Source of the DNA: Actinomycetota bacterium
GTDB lineage: Bacteria; Actinomycetota; Actinomycetes; Streptosporangiales; Streptosporangiaceae
DNA: 26,249 nt
NCBI GenBank assembly: GCA_003168295.1
Contig: PMST01000133.1
Coordinates: forward strand, 1-26,249
Reading direction: 5' to 3'
Position 1 is the stretch's first letter. The number at the start of each line of letters is the position of its first letter. Below the pieces are notes generated by a model, which worked only from the letters and a program-made list of their open reading frames with translations, was not told the DNA's origin and did not search any database. Below are positions 15,219-23,219 of this stretch, piece after piece. A program made the translations under genes and the position numbers.

Positions 15219-16414
15219 GGACCCAGGTTCCCTATCTGGCCAGGCTGGCCCGGCAGGCCGGCGGGCAGGCGGCGCTGCGGCCGCCTCGCCAGGTATTCGC
15301 CGGTGACACCTATACGCCAGGCCGCTCGCGGAACGGTGACGGCTTGCCACCGCGACGCGCTATGAAGGCGACCGCGCCAAGCTTCCCGACGGCCATACCG
15401 CCCTCCGCCACCACCGAGGAGCCGCTGGCGCCTGAGGGGATCATGTCATTGCACAGTCCGGACCCCGGCGCGGACCGAGCGGGCAGTGCTCCAGGCGCCA
15501 CCGTGGCCCGCACCGGACCAACGTTTGACACGAGTGCCCCACGGCTACCGGTCGCCTCAGGTGTACAGGCGGCGGCCGCAGGCGGCCCGGCACCGCAGCC
15601 GGCGCCCCGCGTGCCGTCCGGTGCGCGCACCGAATCCTCCCCACCCGCCATTACCGCCCCGACGACGCCGGTGAACGACGGCATCACCACGTACGCGGCC
15701 GGGACGTCACCGTCAGGCCGTTCGCGGCCTGGGGGCGACGCTGCGCAGGCACGGCCGCCGGAGTCCTGGGCGAGCCCGCTGTGGGGAACACCTGTGGATC
15801 TGCCCGGGACGCTCAAGCCAGCCCCGGTGACCGCTGAAACCGGCCGCCGGGAGGTGGCCGCGCCGCCGCCTGGGTCCATCGCGTGGCCGGCTGAGCCAGG
15901 AGCGGCCAGCACCACCGGCTCGCACCAGGGCCGGCGCGCGAAAGACACGGATGTCCCGGTGACGCCCGGCGCCCGGAATACCGCGGACCCGGATCCCAGC
16001 TGGAGGCCAGCGGCAGTCCGCGAGCTCGTACCGACGGCCCCTTCGACCGGGCTCGTACCGCCGGCCGCCTCCGCCGGGCTCGTACCGCCGGCCGCTTCGA
16101 CCGGGCTCGTACCGCCGACCGCTTCAGCCGGGCTGCCGGCCGCTTCGGCGTCGCCTTCGAGCGCGCTGGCCGACCCCGAGGCCGACGATCCGCGCCAAAG
16201 GTCCCGGGTTCCGGGGCGGCCCCGGGTATCGATCGGCACGATCGAGGTCACGGTCGTCCCGCCGGATCCGCCTGCCCCGCCTGCGTCCGAGATCCGGCCT
16301 CCGGCGCAGGTGGTGCCGGGCTGGTCGCGTCCTGCCTCCCTGCTCGCCGCGGACGCGGCCGCCGGCTGGATGCGGGACGGGCTCCGCCGCTGGTACGGAA
16401 CCGCACAGGGCTGA
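15215..16414 (+). CDS. Disordered Pro/Ala-rich CIS-associated protein
   Basis: A 399-residue protein; ATG 15215 overlaps the previous stop and is preferred over the longer open frame. The N-terminal 45 residues are basic, then about 280 residues of Pro, Ala, Gly, Ser and Thr follow with no recognisable fold, including a 9-residue tandem repeat (STGLVPPAA type) at 16022-16144. The C-terminus regains complexity: RVSIGTIEVTVVPPDPP (about 335-350) and an amphipathic end GWMRDGLRRWYGTAQG. The short IGxIEV segment recurs in proteins encoded in CIS and related loci, usually near the C-terminus. A flexible structural, tape-measure-like or tether role is possible but not shown. Position between the zinc-ribbon and DUF4255 genes supports a CIS role. 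Confidence 0.6.
   Translation: MRTQVPYLARLARQAGGQAALRPPRQVFAGDTYTPGRSRNGDGLPPRRAMKATAPSFPTAIPPSATTEEPLAPEGIMSLHSPDPGADRAGSAPGATVARTGPTFDTSAPRLPVASGVQAAAAGGPAPQPAPRVPSGARTESSPPAITAPTTPVNDGITTYAAGTSPSGRSRPGGDAAQARPPESWASPLWGTPVDLPGTLKPAPVTAETGRREVAAPPPGSIAWPAEPGAASTTGSHQGRRAKDTDVPVTPGARNTADPDPSWRPAAVRELVPTAPSTGLVPPAASAGLVPPAASTGLVPPTASAGLPAASASPSSALADPEADDPRQRSRVPGRPRVSIGTIEVTVVPPDPPAPPASEIRPPAQVVPGWSRPASLLAADAAAGWMRDGLRRWYGTAQG
16022..16144 (+). repeat. 27-bp tandem repeat (9-residue unit)
   Basis: Three nearly identical 27-nt units lie at 16043-16069, 16070-16096 and 16097-16123, flanked by degenerate partial units at 16022-16042 and 16124-16144. They encode S-(T/A)-G-L-V-P-P-(A/T)-A repeats within the disordered protein. 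High identity points to recent slippage expansion. Confidence 0.85.
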
Positions 16415-16426
16415 CGGGAGCGCGTG

Positions 16427-17719
16427 ATGACCCTCGACCTGTCCGCGGTGACTGATTCCCTGATCGGCCTGGTGAAGAGCCAGTGGACGGCGGCGCCGAT
16501 CTGGACCGAGGTCGGCGGGAGCCCGGCCGGGCCGACGTTCACTCCGACGTTCACCGGGCTGGCGCCCGACGCGGTGCTTCAGCAGCCGGGCACGCAGCTG
16601 AGCATGTACCTGTATCACGCCGAGTCGGACAACGCGCGGGAGGCCCTGTTCTGGCAGCCTCAGATGCTCGACGCCGCGACCGGTGAGCCGACCCGGTACC
16701 TGCCGCTGGCGCTTAACCTCTTCTACCTGCTCTTCGCGTACTCGCAGACGAGTTACACCGAGGAGCAGGAGGCGATGAGCGTGGCCTTGCGCATCTACCA
16801 CGCCAACCCGATCGTGCGGAGCGACCCGGGGGCAGCCGCGCCCTGGGAGCTGACCCTCACCATGGAGCACCGCTCCTACGACGAGCTGAGCCGGCTCTGG
16901 CAGGCGACCACCGCACCGCTGCGGATGTCCCTGGTCTACCGCGCCGCGGTGGTTTTCATCGACCCGGATCCGATGCCCGCGCCCGCGGGGGAAACCAAGT
17001 CGTTCTCCGTGGCCGCGAGCGCCGTCCCGCTGCTGCCCGCCGGGCTCGGCACGGACGGATACCCGGTCGTGTTCGGCACCTTCCGCGAGGGCTCCTACGT
17101 GGGAACGGCAGGCTCCGCGGTGCCCTTCTCCCAATCGCCGGCGAGCGTGGCGCCGGGCCAGGCCGTCTGGCTCACGGGGGCGGACCTTGGCACCAGCGGC
17201 GTCTCGGACCACGTATACCTCCTGCCACCAGCCGGGGGCGCCGAGGTGGACGTGACGGCGTGGGCGGTGCCCGCCGACTCGAGCGCGTCCAAGTTCGTGC
17301 TCGCGCTTCCGCCGACGGCCGGAGCAGCCCCGGCCGACGCCCCCGGGCCGGGCGTCTATCAGCTCCGGGTCGGCAGCGGGACGCCAGGCTCGCCCGGGGC
17401 CACCCGGAGCGGCTCGGTCCCGGTCAGCGTGGCCGCTTACGTGGACCCCGAGGGAGGCCCGGTCCTGGCCGGATCGGCCCCCTTCACGGTGCACGGCGCG
17501 GGCTTTACCAGTGGCGCGACTGAGATCCTCGTCGGCACGGTGGTGCTGACGGAAACGACGGGGTCCGCAGCGCCCGGCGAGGTCGCTGTCGACCCGTCCG
17601 GCACGTCCTTTTCGTTCTCGCCGCCGACCGTCGGGGGCGAGCCTGCCGGGACGGTCGCGCCGGTACGGGTCCGGGTGAACGGCATTGAGTCGGATCCGGC
17701 CTTGTGGGTGACGCTGTGA
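16427..17719 (+). CDS. DUF4255 (Pvc16/Afp16-like) tube-sheath terminator with Ig-like C-terminus
   Basis: A 430-residue protein; ATG 16427 is chosen over GTG 16424 because GGGAG (16416-16420) spaces it better. Residues 1-180 form DUF4255: a leading amphipathic helix (AVTDSLIGLVKSQW), TQLSMYLYHAESDNA, RYLPLALNLFYLLFAYSQTSYTEEQ (in parts), an LRIYHANPIV strand and the helix YDELSRLWQATTAPLRMSLVYRAAVVFI. DUF4255 proteins cap the distal end of CIS tube and sheath, like T4 gp15/gp3. From about 195 the protein continues with two beta-sandwich units resembling IPT/Ig folds: SPASVAPGQAVWLTGADL, and PVLAGSAPFTVHGAGFTSGATEILVG. The short form in Afp/PVC is about half this length. The extra domains could decorate the particle end. 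Its stop overlaps the ATPase start (GTGA). Confidence 0.85.
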   Translation: MTLDLSAVTDSLIGLVKSQWTAAPIWTEVGGSPAGPTFTPTFTGLAPDAVLQQPGTQLSMYLYHAESDNAREALFWQPQMLDAATGEPTRYLPLALNLFYLLFAYSQTSYTEEQEAMSVALRIYHANPIVRSDPGAAAPWELTLTMEHRSYDELSRLWQATTAPLRMSLVYRAAVVFIDPDPMPAPAGETKSFSVAASAVPLLPAGLGTDGYPVVFGTFREGSYVGTAGSAVPFSQSPASVAPGQAVWLTGADLGTSGVSDHVYLLPPAGGAEVDVTAWAVPADSSASKFVLALPPTAGAAPADAPGPGVYQLRVGSGTPGSPGATRSGSVPVSVAAYVDPEGGPVLAGSAPFTVHGAGFTSGATEILVGTVVLTETTGSAAPGEVAVDPSGTSFSFSPPTVGGEPAGTVAPVRVRVNGIESDPALWVTL

Positions 17720-19839
17720 ACCCGGCTCCGGCGGTGCTGGCCAGGCCGGCTCCCGACCGCGAGGCGGAGCCGCGCTGGCTCACCGAGGTCCGGTTGCGCG
17801 CCTCCCGCCGGGTGCTCTGGCTGCGGCACCTGTGGGCCGGACACCACTATGAGGGCGAGCACGTGCTCGGGATCAGCCATAGCGAGGTCGACAGGACGCT
17901 CACCTCAGAGACCGAGGCGGCCGAGGCGGAGCAGGCCTTCTACCGGTCGGACAAACATGCCGCAGCAGCGTCGGCGCAGATCGCCGCCCTCGCCGAACGA
18001 CCGGAGGATGCCCGCCTGGAGCATCTCATGGTCACGCTTGGCCTGTCCCGGATGGACGCGGCGCTCTTCGCCCTCACCGCCGCGGCGGCTCTAGACCCGG
18101 CGATCACCCGGGTGTTCGGGTACCTGCTCGACGTCACCGAGGCCGCCGATCCGACGCCCTCGCTGGCCGCGACGCTGTTCGAGCTGACCGGTGAGTTGCC
18201 GCCGGGCCCGGACTCGGCGCTCGTGCGCTGGCTGGTCGCCGAGCCGGTCGTGACCGGACGCGACGCCTTCGCTTGGTCGACCGGCTGGCGGGCGGACGCG
18301 CTGCTGCTGCGGGCGATCGCCGGACCCGCCCCGGGCCAGGAGAGCGACGCGGCCAGCCGCAGCGCTGTCCTGGCGAAGACCGACTGGTCGGCCGGCCTGA
18401 CCGGGCGGGTCGTTGAGCCTCCGGCTGGCCCCGTGCTGCGTCCCGAGGCGCTCGAGGAGATCGTCGGCTTCGTGCAGCGGCTCGGCTCGGGCGGCGAAGC
18501 CGGGCTGCCTATCGAGATCGAGCTCGCCGGGGCGGGCGGGTCGGGCCGGACGGCCCTGGCCGCGCAGGCTGCGGCCCGGCTGGGGTCGCCGCTCGTAGCG
18601 GTGGACGCGGCGGCGCTCGCGAACCGCGCGGACGCCCTGGCCGCCGCGACCCGTGAGGTCCGCCGGGCACGTCTGGCCGGCTCGGTGCTGGCGTGGGAGC
18701 ACGCCGAAGCGCTGCCGGCGGAACTGTGGAAGGCCATCCCCGCGGCGCCGCTGACGTTCCTGTCGGTCGAGACTCCCCTGGCCGGGACGGCAGGCGCCGC
18801 GGGGTATCGCGCGGTCCGGCGATCGGTCCGCTGCGGGCCGATCGGCCGCCCCGAACGACTGCGGCTTTGGTCCTCGCTCGCCGCCACCCCGGCTCCCACG
18901 GCGGTCGCCGAATGGGCGCTGCGGCCCGCCGAGATCTGCGTGGCCGCGCACGTCGCGCACGCAGGTGACCGTGAGGTCGATGAGGTCTGCCGGCGCCTGC
19001 TCATGGCCGGCACGCCAGATCTGCTGAGCCCCCTGCCACTGCCGTTCCGATGGATTGATCTTGTCTTGTCACCGGGAACGGCCGCGCACCTGCGCGAGCT
19101 TGAGGCGCAGGCGCGCGATCGTGGCCAGGTGCTCGACGACTGGGGTTTCGCCCGGCTCTCTTCCCTCGGCCGCGGAACGACAGCGTTGTTCGCAGGCCCG
19201 AGCGGCACCGGCAAGACGATGGCCGCGCAGGTCCTGGCCCGCTCGCTCGGGCTCGGCCTGTACCGCGTCGACCTGGCGGGAGTCGTGAGCAAGTACATCG
19301 GGGAGACCGAGAAGCACCTGCGCGAGCTGTTCGAGGCCTGCGAGCGGGCACCGGTGCTGCTGCTTTTCGACGAGGCGGACGCCCTGTTCGGCAAGCGGAC
19401 CCAGGTGAGCGACGCGCACGACCGGTACGCGAACATCGAGATCGACTACGTGCTCCAGCGGATGGAGCAGTTCGACGGCGTGGCCGTCCTGGCGACGAAC
19501 CGCAAGGGAGACCTCGACACCGCGTTCGTTCGCCGTCTGAAGTTCATCATCGACTTCGCGCCGCCGAGCGCGGCCGAACGCGAACGCCTGTGGCGGCTCG
19601 CCCTCGAAGGCGCGACTGACGTCGAGGGAAAGCCGCTGGTGGCCGCGCTCGACTGGGCCAGCCTGGCGCGCGAACTTGACCTGACGGGTGCGGGCATCAA
19701 GTCGGCGGCGGTGGCCGCGGCGTTCCTGGCGCGGACCGAGGGCGGGCCGATTTCGGAGCGGCACGTGCTCGCGGCCGCCCGGCGCGAGCTGGAGAAGCAG
19801 GGCGTCGTGGTGCGGCCCGGCCGGCTGGAGCTTCGGTGA
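17716..19839 (+). CDS. CIS AAA+ ATPase (Afp15/Pvc15-like)
   Basis: A 707-residue protein; GTG 17716 overlaps the DUF4255 stop and is preferred to GTG 17704. The C-terminal third is a complete AAA+ module: Walker A GPSGTGKT (494-501), Walker B LLLFDEAD (548-555), a sensor-1 ATN (VAVLATNRKGDLD) and the arginine-rich FVRRLKFIIDF. An upstream module has a degenerate P-loop GAGGSGRT (272-279), where the catalytic lysine is replaced by R278, so it probably does not hydrolyse ATP. The N-terminal 220 residues are helical. This two-module layout is that of the accessory ATPase in eCIS/PVC loci and distinguishes them from phage tails and from ClpV. Its function in assembly or disassembly is not settled for the family. 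Confidence 0.88.
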   Translation: MNPAPAVLARPAPDREAEPRWLTEVRLRASRRVLWLRHLWAGHHYEGEHVLGISHSEVDRTLTSETEAAEAEQAFYRSDKHAAAASAQIAALAERPEDARLEHLMVTLGLSRMDAALFALTAAAALDPAITRVFGYLLDVTEAADPTPSLAATLFELTGELPPGPDSALVRWLVAEPVVTGRDAFAWSTGWRADALLLRAIAGPAPGQESDAASRSAVLAKTDWSAGLTGRVVEPPAGPVLRPEALEEIVGFVQRLGSGGEAGLPIEIELAGAGGSGRTALAAQAAARLGSPLVAVDAAALANRADALAAATREVRRARLAGSVLAWEHAEALPAELWKAIPAAPLTFLSVETPLAGTAGAAGYRAVRRSVRCGPIGRPERLRLWSSLAATPAPTAVAEWALRPAEICVAAHVAHAGDREVDEVCRRLLMAGTPDLLSPLPLPFRWIDLVLSPGTAAHLRELEAQARDRGQVLDDWGFARLSSLGRGTTALFAGPSGTGKTMAAQVLARSLGLGLYRVDLAGVVSKYIGETEKHLRELFEACERAPVLLLFDEADALFGKRTQVSDAHDRYANIEIDYVLQRMEQFDGVAVLATNRKGDLDTAFVRRLKFIIDFAPPSAAERERLWRLALEGATDVEGKPLVAALDWASLARELDLTGAGIKSAAVAAAFLARTEGGPISERHVLAAARRELEKQGVVVRPGRLELR

Positions 19840-20138
19840 GTCCCGCGGCCGGCGGCTCCGGTGCCTGGGACCCAGGGACGGGCGCCGAGGTTCACATCGA
19901 CCGGCTGGCGTTGCGGGTGGCCGGCCTCGACGAGGACGCGGCGCGCGCGCTCGCGCGCCTGGTCGCCCAGGGCCTCGCGCCCGGAGTCCTGCGGCCAGCC
20001 GGCCTGGCCGGCCTTGACTCCCTCCAGGTCAAGGTGACGACCGGGGACGCCGACCAGGGCCAGCCGGAGCTGCTGGCACGTCGCATCGTGGACGAAATCG
20101 GGCGGGTGCTGGCGGGCGACGGGGCGGTGGTCCCGTGA
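19836..20138 (+). CDS. Small conserved CIS-associated protein
   Basis: A 100-residue protein from GTG 19836, which overlaps the ATPase stop, and ending in the GTGA of the next gene. After a Gly-rich start the core is VHIDRLALRVAGLDEDAARALARLVAQGL, then a hydrophobic Pro-rich turn and a C-terminal LARRIVDEIGRVLAGD helix. Small proteins with the pattern of a leading strand, GLDxxxARxLA helix and a C-terminal helix are regularly encoded next to the CIS ATPase. No enzyme motif, signal or membrane segment. I cannot give a function; the strict spacing on both sides argues for co-translation with its neighbours. Confidence 0.65.
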   Translation: MSPAAGGSGAWDPGTGAEVHIDRLALRVAGLDEDAARALARLVAQGLAPGVLRPAGLAGLDSLQVKVTTGDADQGQPELLARRIVDEIGRVLAGDGAVVP

Positions 20139-20860
20139 GCGGCCTCGTCCTGAAGGGCGCGCTGGTCGAGTTCATGCCGACGTTCCTCCCGGTCCCGCTG
20201 CCGAACGTGATCGTCTTCCAGTACAACCCCGAGACGATGACCCATACCTGGACCCAGCCGGAGGCTGCCCCGGCCCCGGCGCGGGCGGGCTCGGAGGGCA
20301 GCAATCCGCTCGCGGTGAAGGGGATGCCGGGCGAGGAATTCTCCTTCACCATCGCGATGGACGCGAACGACGAGATCGCCGACGGCAGCCCGCCGACGGC
20401 AGAGCTGGCCCAGACCACCGGCATCTACAGCCGGCTCGCCGCGCTGGAGATGCTGCTTTACCCCACCGGCCCGGGCAAGTCCGGGCTGAAGGGTGCGGTG
20501 TCGGCGGCGATCAAGTCCGCCACGGCAGGCCAGACGCCCGGCGCGACTCGCGTCGTCCCGCAGTCCGTCATGCCGGTCACGCTGTTCATCTGGGGACCCG
20601 GGCGGATCGTGCCCGTCCGGGTGAAGGGGCTCACGATCACCGAGAAACTCTACGACTCGACGCTCAACCCCACCCACGCCGAGGCTCAGGTCTCGCTGCG
20701 GGTGCTCACCCCGGCCGAGCTCCAAAGCGCGAGCAAGGATGCCGACGTGCTCGCCAAGCTCGCCACGGTCTCCTACTACTACACCCTCGGACTCCGCCAG
20801 GCGCTCGCGGTCGCCAACCTCGCGAACGCGGCGGAGTCGATCATCGGGATGATCCCGTAA
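20135..20860 (+). CDS. CIS tube initiator/baseplate protein (Afp7-like)
   Basis: A 241-residue protein from GTG 20135. Recognisable features of the Afp7/CIS_tube family are the opening LVEFMPTFLPVPLPNVIVFQYNPETMTHTW (in parts), the conserved EEFSFTIAMDANDEI, AALEMLLYP, VTLFIWGPGRIVPVRVKGLTITEKLYD and the AEAQVSLRVLTP strand. The family joins the baseplate hub to the first ring of tube. In Afp7 a LysM domain is fused at the C-terminus; here LysM-like sequence is in the next gene instead. The QYNPETM motif is diagnostic. Position after the ATPase and small protein is usual for actinomycete CIS. Confidence 0.85.
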   Translation: MSGLVLKGALVEFMPTFLPVPLPNVIVFQYNPETMTHTWTQPEAAPAPARAGSEGSNPLAVKGMPGEEFSFTIAMDANDEIADGSPPTAELAQTTGIYSRLAALEMLLYPTGPGKSGLKGAVSAAIKSATAGQTPGATRVVPQSVMPVTLFIWGPGRIVPVRVKGLTITEKLYDSTLNPTHAEAQVSLRVLTPAELQSASKDADVLAKLATVSYYYTLGLRQALAVANLANAAESIIGMIP

Positions 20861-20879
20861 GGAACGCCGGAGGACCGTC

Positions 20880-21158
20880 ATGTTCACGCCCGACAGCCGC
20901 TACCTGAACCAGCCCGCCTATACCGTCACGCGGCGGGACGGTACCCAGGTCACGGCCGTGATCCCGCCGGTGCCTAATCCCGCGCCCATCGTCGGCTACT
21001 ACCAGCGGATCGGGCCGGGGCGGCTCGACCTCGTCGCGGTGCAGTACCTCAACGCGCCCACCGGCTTCTGGCGGCTCTGCGACTCCAACAACTCGATGGT
21101 GGCCGGCGCTCTCGCCGCGCGGGCGCTGATCGGCATCCCGGCCGGGGGCCCAGGGTGA
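20880..21158 (+). CDS. LysM-like/gpX-type baseplate protein
   Basis: A 92-residue protein from ATG 20880 with GCCGGAGGA (20866-20874) upstream. The pattern IGPGRLDLVAVQYLNAPTGFWRLCDSNNSMV followed by ALIGIP near the end, in parts, corresponds to tail protein X/LysM-like modules (RLDxIA, a tryptophan before the DxNN motif and a final IP). In phage these bind hub and peptidoglycan during assembly; in CIS they attach the tube initiator to the spike/hub. It is a separate gene here, while Afp7 carries it as a C-terminal fusion. Confidence 0.75.
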   Translation: MFTPDSRYLNQPAYTVTRRDGTQVTAVIPPVPNPAPIVGYYQRIGPGRLDLVAVQYLNAPTGFWRLCDSNNSMVAGALAARALIGIPAGGPG

Positions 21159-22312
21159 GCGTGAACGTCCAGCTGGGCATCGGCGGGATGCCGGCACCTG
21201 ACGCGTTCTACGACGCGATCGCGCAGCTGGAGGTCGAGGAAAGCTCGGACCAGCCCGGCGCGCTGCTGCTGCGACTGCCGGTGGACCGGACCTCGGCCGG
21301 GGATCTCGAGTTCGTCGGCGACGGCACCTTCGAGCCCCAGACGAACATCACCCTGGTGGTCACCGCGCCCGGCTCCACGGCCCAGTGCATCTTCGACGGG
21401 TACGTCCTGTCCTGGCGGCTGCACCTGGACCGCGCGTCGACCTCCTCGACCCTCGACGTCTGGGCCCAGGACGCATCGTGGCTCATGAACATCAACGACT
21501 CCATCGTCGAATGGGCCGGCCAGACCGACGGGGAGGTCGCCAACGCCATCTTCGGGAGCCACGGGTTCGCGCCCGCCGCCGGGAACACCAGCGACGACTC
21601 CCCCAGCCACACTCCCGACGGGCACACGCTGTACCAGCGAGCGACGGACCTGCAGTTCCTGCGCGGCCTGGCCCGTCGCGGCGGGAAGCTGTGCCGGGTG
21701 GCCTGCACGGACACCCCGGGCGCCCGGACGGGATATTTCGTCAACCCGGCCGTCGACGGCCAGTCCGTGGCGACGATTTCCCTGGTTGACCCCGACAGCT
21801 GGACGGTCGATACCCTCGACTTCGACTGGGACGTGATGCGCCCGACGCAAGTGAGGTCGAGCCAGGTCGACCTCACCCAGAACTCCGCCACCGGCACCGG
21901 GGTGACCGCTGACACCAGCGGCCTCAAATCGCTCGACGATCGCGACTACCCCACCTACCTCGGCGGATCCTCGACGCTGGTGCTAACGGCGCCGACCGAC
22001 GTGCCGGAACTGAGCGAGCGCACGGCGGCGGTGCTGGTGGAGTCCGGGTTCTTCGCCCGCTGCACCGGGGAAGCGGACGCCGAACGAATCGGCACGATCC
22101 TGCGGGTCGGTGACGTCGTGACGATCGAGGGCGCCGGCAGCATCCAGTCGGGGGACTGGCTGGTCTGGAACGTCCGGCACCAGTTCTCGCTCGACTCATG
22201 GAAGATGAACTTCACGCTCGTCCGCAATGCGATGGGCCCGGCGGGCGCCGGCGGCGCGCTCGCCTCCTTCGCCAGCACCGTGGCCGGGCCGGCCGGGACG
22301 GCGGCGCCGTGA
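21155..22312 (+). CDS. CIS hub protein (gp27/phage protein D-like)
   Basis: A 385-residue protein from GTG 21155 overlapping the previous stop. The features of the hub fold are the ALLLRLPVDRTSAGDLEFVGDG region, the conserved CIFDGYVLSWRLHLDRAS strand pair (in parts), LDVWAQDASWLMN, HTLYQRATDLQFLRGLARRGGKLCRV, and the beta-rich C-terminal part ending LRVGDVVTIEGAGSIQSGDWLVWNVRH. A trimer of this protein forms the central hub under the tube and holds the spike. In Afp8/VgrG proteins hub and spike are one chain; here they are split into this gene and the next, as in T4 gp27/gp5. Confidence 0.85.
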   Translation: MSVNVQLGIGGMPAPDAFYDAIAQLEVEESSDQPGALLLRLPVDRTSAGDLEFVGDGTFEPQTNITLVVTAPGSTAQCIFDGYVLSWRLHLDRASTSSTLDVWAQDASWLMNINDSIVEWAGQTDGEVANAIFGSHGFAPAAGNTSDDSPSHTPDGHTLYQRATDLQFLRGLARRGGKLCRVACTDTPGARTGYFVNPAVDGQSVATISLVDPDSWTVDTLDFDWDVMRPTQVRSSQVDLTQNSATGTGVTADTSGLKSLDDRDYPTYLGGSSTLVLTAPTDVPELSERTAAVLVESGFFARCTGEADAERIGTILRVGDVVTIEGAGSIQSGDWLVWNVRHQFSLDSWKMNFTLVRNAMGPAGAGGALASFASTVAGPAGTAAP

Positions 22313-22827
22313 CCGGGACCGGCGACCGCGCGCTCGAGGACCTCCTCGAGCGGCTGCGCACCCGTTTCTACGGCAAGTACCGCGGCATCGTGTCGGACGT
22401 CGACGCGGCCACGATGCGGATCAAGGCGCAGGTGCCTTCGGTACTCGGCGATAAGGACACCGGCTGGTGCATGCCGTGCGTGCCCTATGCCGGACCGGGC
22501 GTCGGCTTCGCGTTCCTCCCCGAGACGGGCAGCGGGGTCTGGATCGAATTCGAAGGCGGGGACGTGTCCTTCCCGATCTGGGTCGGCGGCTACTGGCGCC
22601 AGGGCGAGTTCCCGGCGGACGCGGCGGCCAGCGTCAAGGTGATCGTCACGAAGGCGCCGAACAAGCTCGAGTTCGACGACGACCAGGGCACGATCACGCT
22701 CTCAGACAACAACGGCAATACCGTGACCCTCGAGAGCTCGGGCATCAATCTGGCCAACGGAGGGTCAACGGTCGTGGTCAGCAGCTCGAGCGTGTCGGTG
22801 AACGACGGTGCCCTGGAGGTGCAGTGA
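22309..22827 (+). CDS. CIS spike protein (gp5/gpV-type, OB domain plus beta-helix)
   Basis: A 172-residue protein from GTG 22309 overlapping the hub stop. An OB-type domain is seen at FYGKYRGIVSDVDAATMRIKAQVPSV, then GWCMPCVPYAGPGVGFAFLPETGSGVWIEFEGG (in parts), the standard Phage_base_V pattern. From about residue 110 the sequence becomes a short beta-helix-like repeat (KLEFDDDQGTITLSDNNGNTVTLESSGINL) rich in Asp, Asn, Thr and Val strands, as in trimeric spikes. It ends without a PAAR domain or toxin extension, so the tip must be supplied by another protein or be blunt. Confidence 0.85.
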   Translation: MTGTGDRALEDLLERLRTRFYGKYRGIVSDVDAATMRIKAQVPSVLGDKDTGWCMPCVPYAGPGVGFAFLPETGSGVWIEFEGGDVSFPIWVGGYWRQGEFPADAAASVKVIVTKAPNKLEFDDDQGTITLSDNNGNTVTLESSGINLANGGSTVVVSSSSVSVNDGALEVQ

Positions 22828-23219
22828 TGACGACGCCCCGGCAGGACTTCGCGTTCGGATTCCAGATCGACTCGGCGTCACAGCAGACCGCGCAGGCCGG
22901 CTACGCGGCCCACGTCGACCAGATGGTCCGCCAGCTGCTGCTCACCAGCCCCGGTGAGCGCGTTAACCTGCCCCAGTTCGGCTGCGGCCTGCGATCGCTG
23001 GTGTTCGCCCCGAACTCCGATGCGCTGGCGGCGACCGTTCAGCTGCGCGTCATCCAGGGGCTGAACCAGTGGCTGGCCGGCATCGTGACCGTGGTCGACG
23101 TCACGGTGGGCAGCGGCCCGGGCGGCGCGGTACTGGAGCCTGGGACCCTGCAAGTGACCGTCACCTACACCCTCGTCGAGACCCAGACGAGCCAGGCCGT
23201 GACGGTGGCGGTCGGATGA
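22827..23219 (+). CDS. Baseplate wedge protein (gp25/GPW-like)
   Basis: A 130-residue protein from ATG 22827, which shares a base with the spike stop. The diagnostic gp25 segment is LLLTSPGERVNLPQFGCGLRSLVFAPNS: PGER, PxFGCGL and VF-P. A C-terminal strand pair (LQVTVTYTLVETQTSQAVTV) completes the fold. gp25 proteins are the conserved wedge component that seeds sheath assembly on the baseplate. The stop overlaps the next start (ATGA). Confidence 0.9.
   Translation: MTTPRQDFAFGFQIDSASQQTAQAGYAAHVDQMVRQLLLTSPGERVNLPQFGCGLRSLVFAPNSDALAATVQLRVIQGLNQWLAGIVTVVDVTVGSGPGGAVLEPGTLQVTVTYTLVETQTSQAVTVAVG

Noticed and set aside
16124..17494. Long minus-strand open frame opposite the DUF4255 gene
   Set aside because: Arg/Gly/His-rich low-complexity translation with no recognisable domain; the plus-strand frame carries DUF4255 and fits the operon.
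17940..19436. 498-residue minus-strand open frame opposite the ATPase gene
   Set aside because: Ser/Ala/Arg-rich shadow; the plus strand holds Walker A and Walker B motifs.
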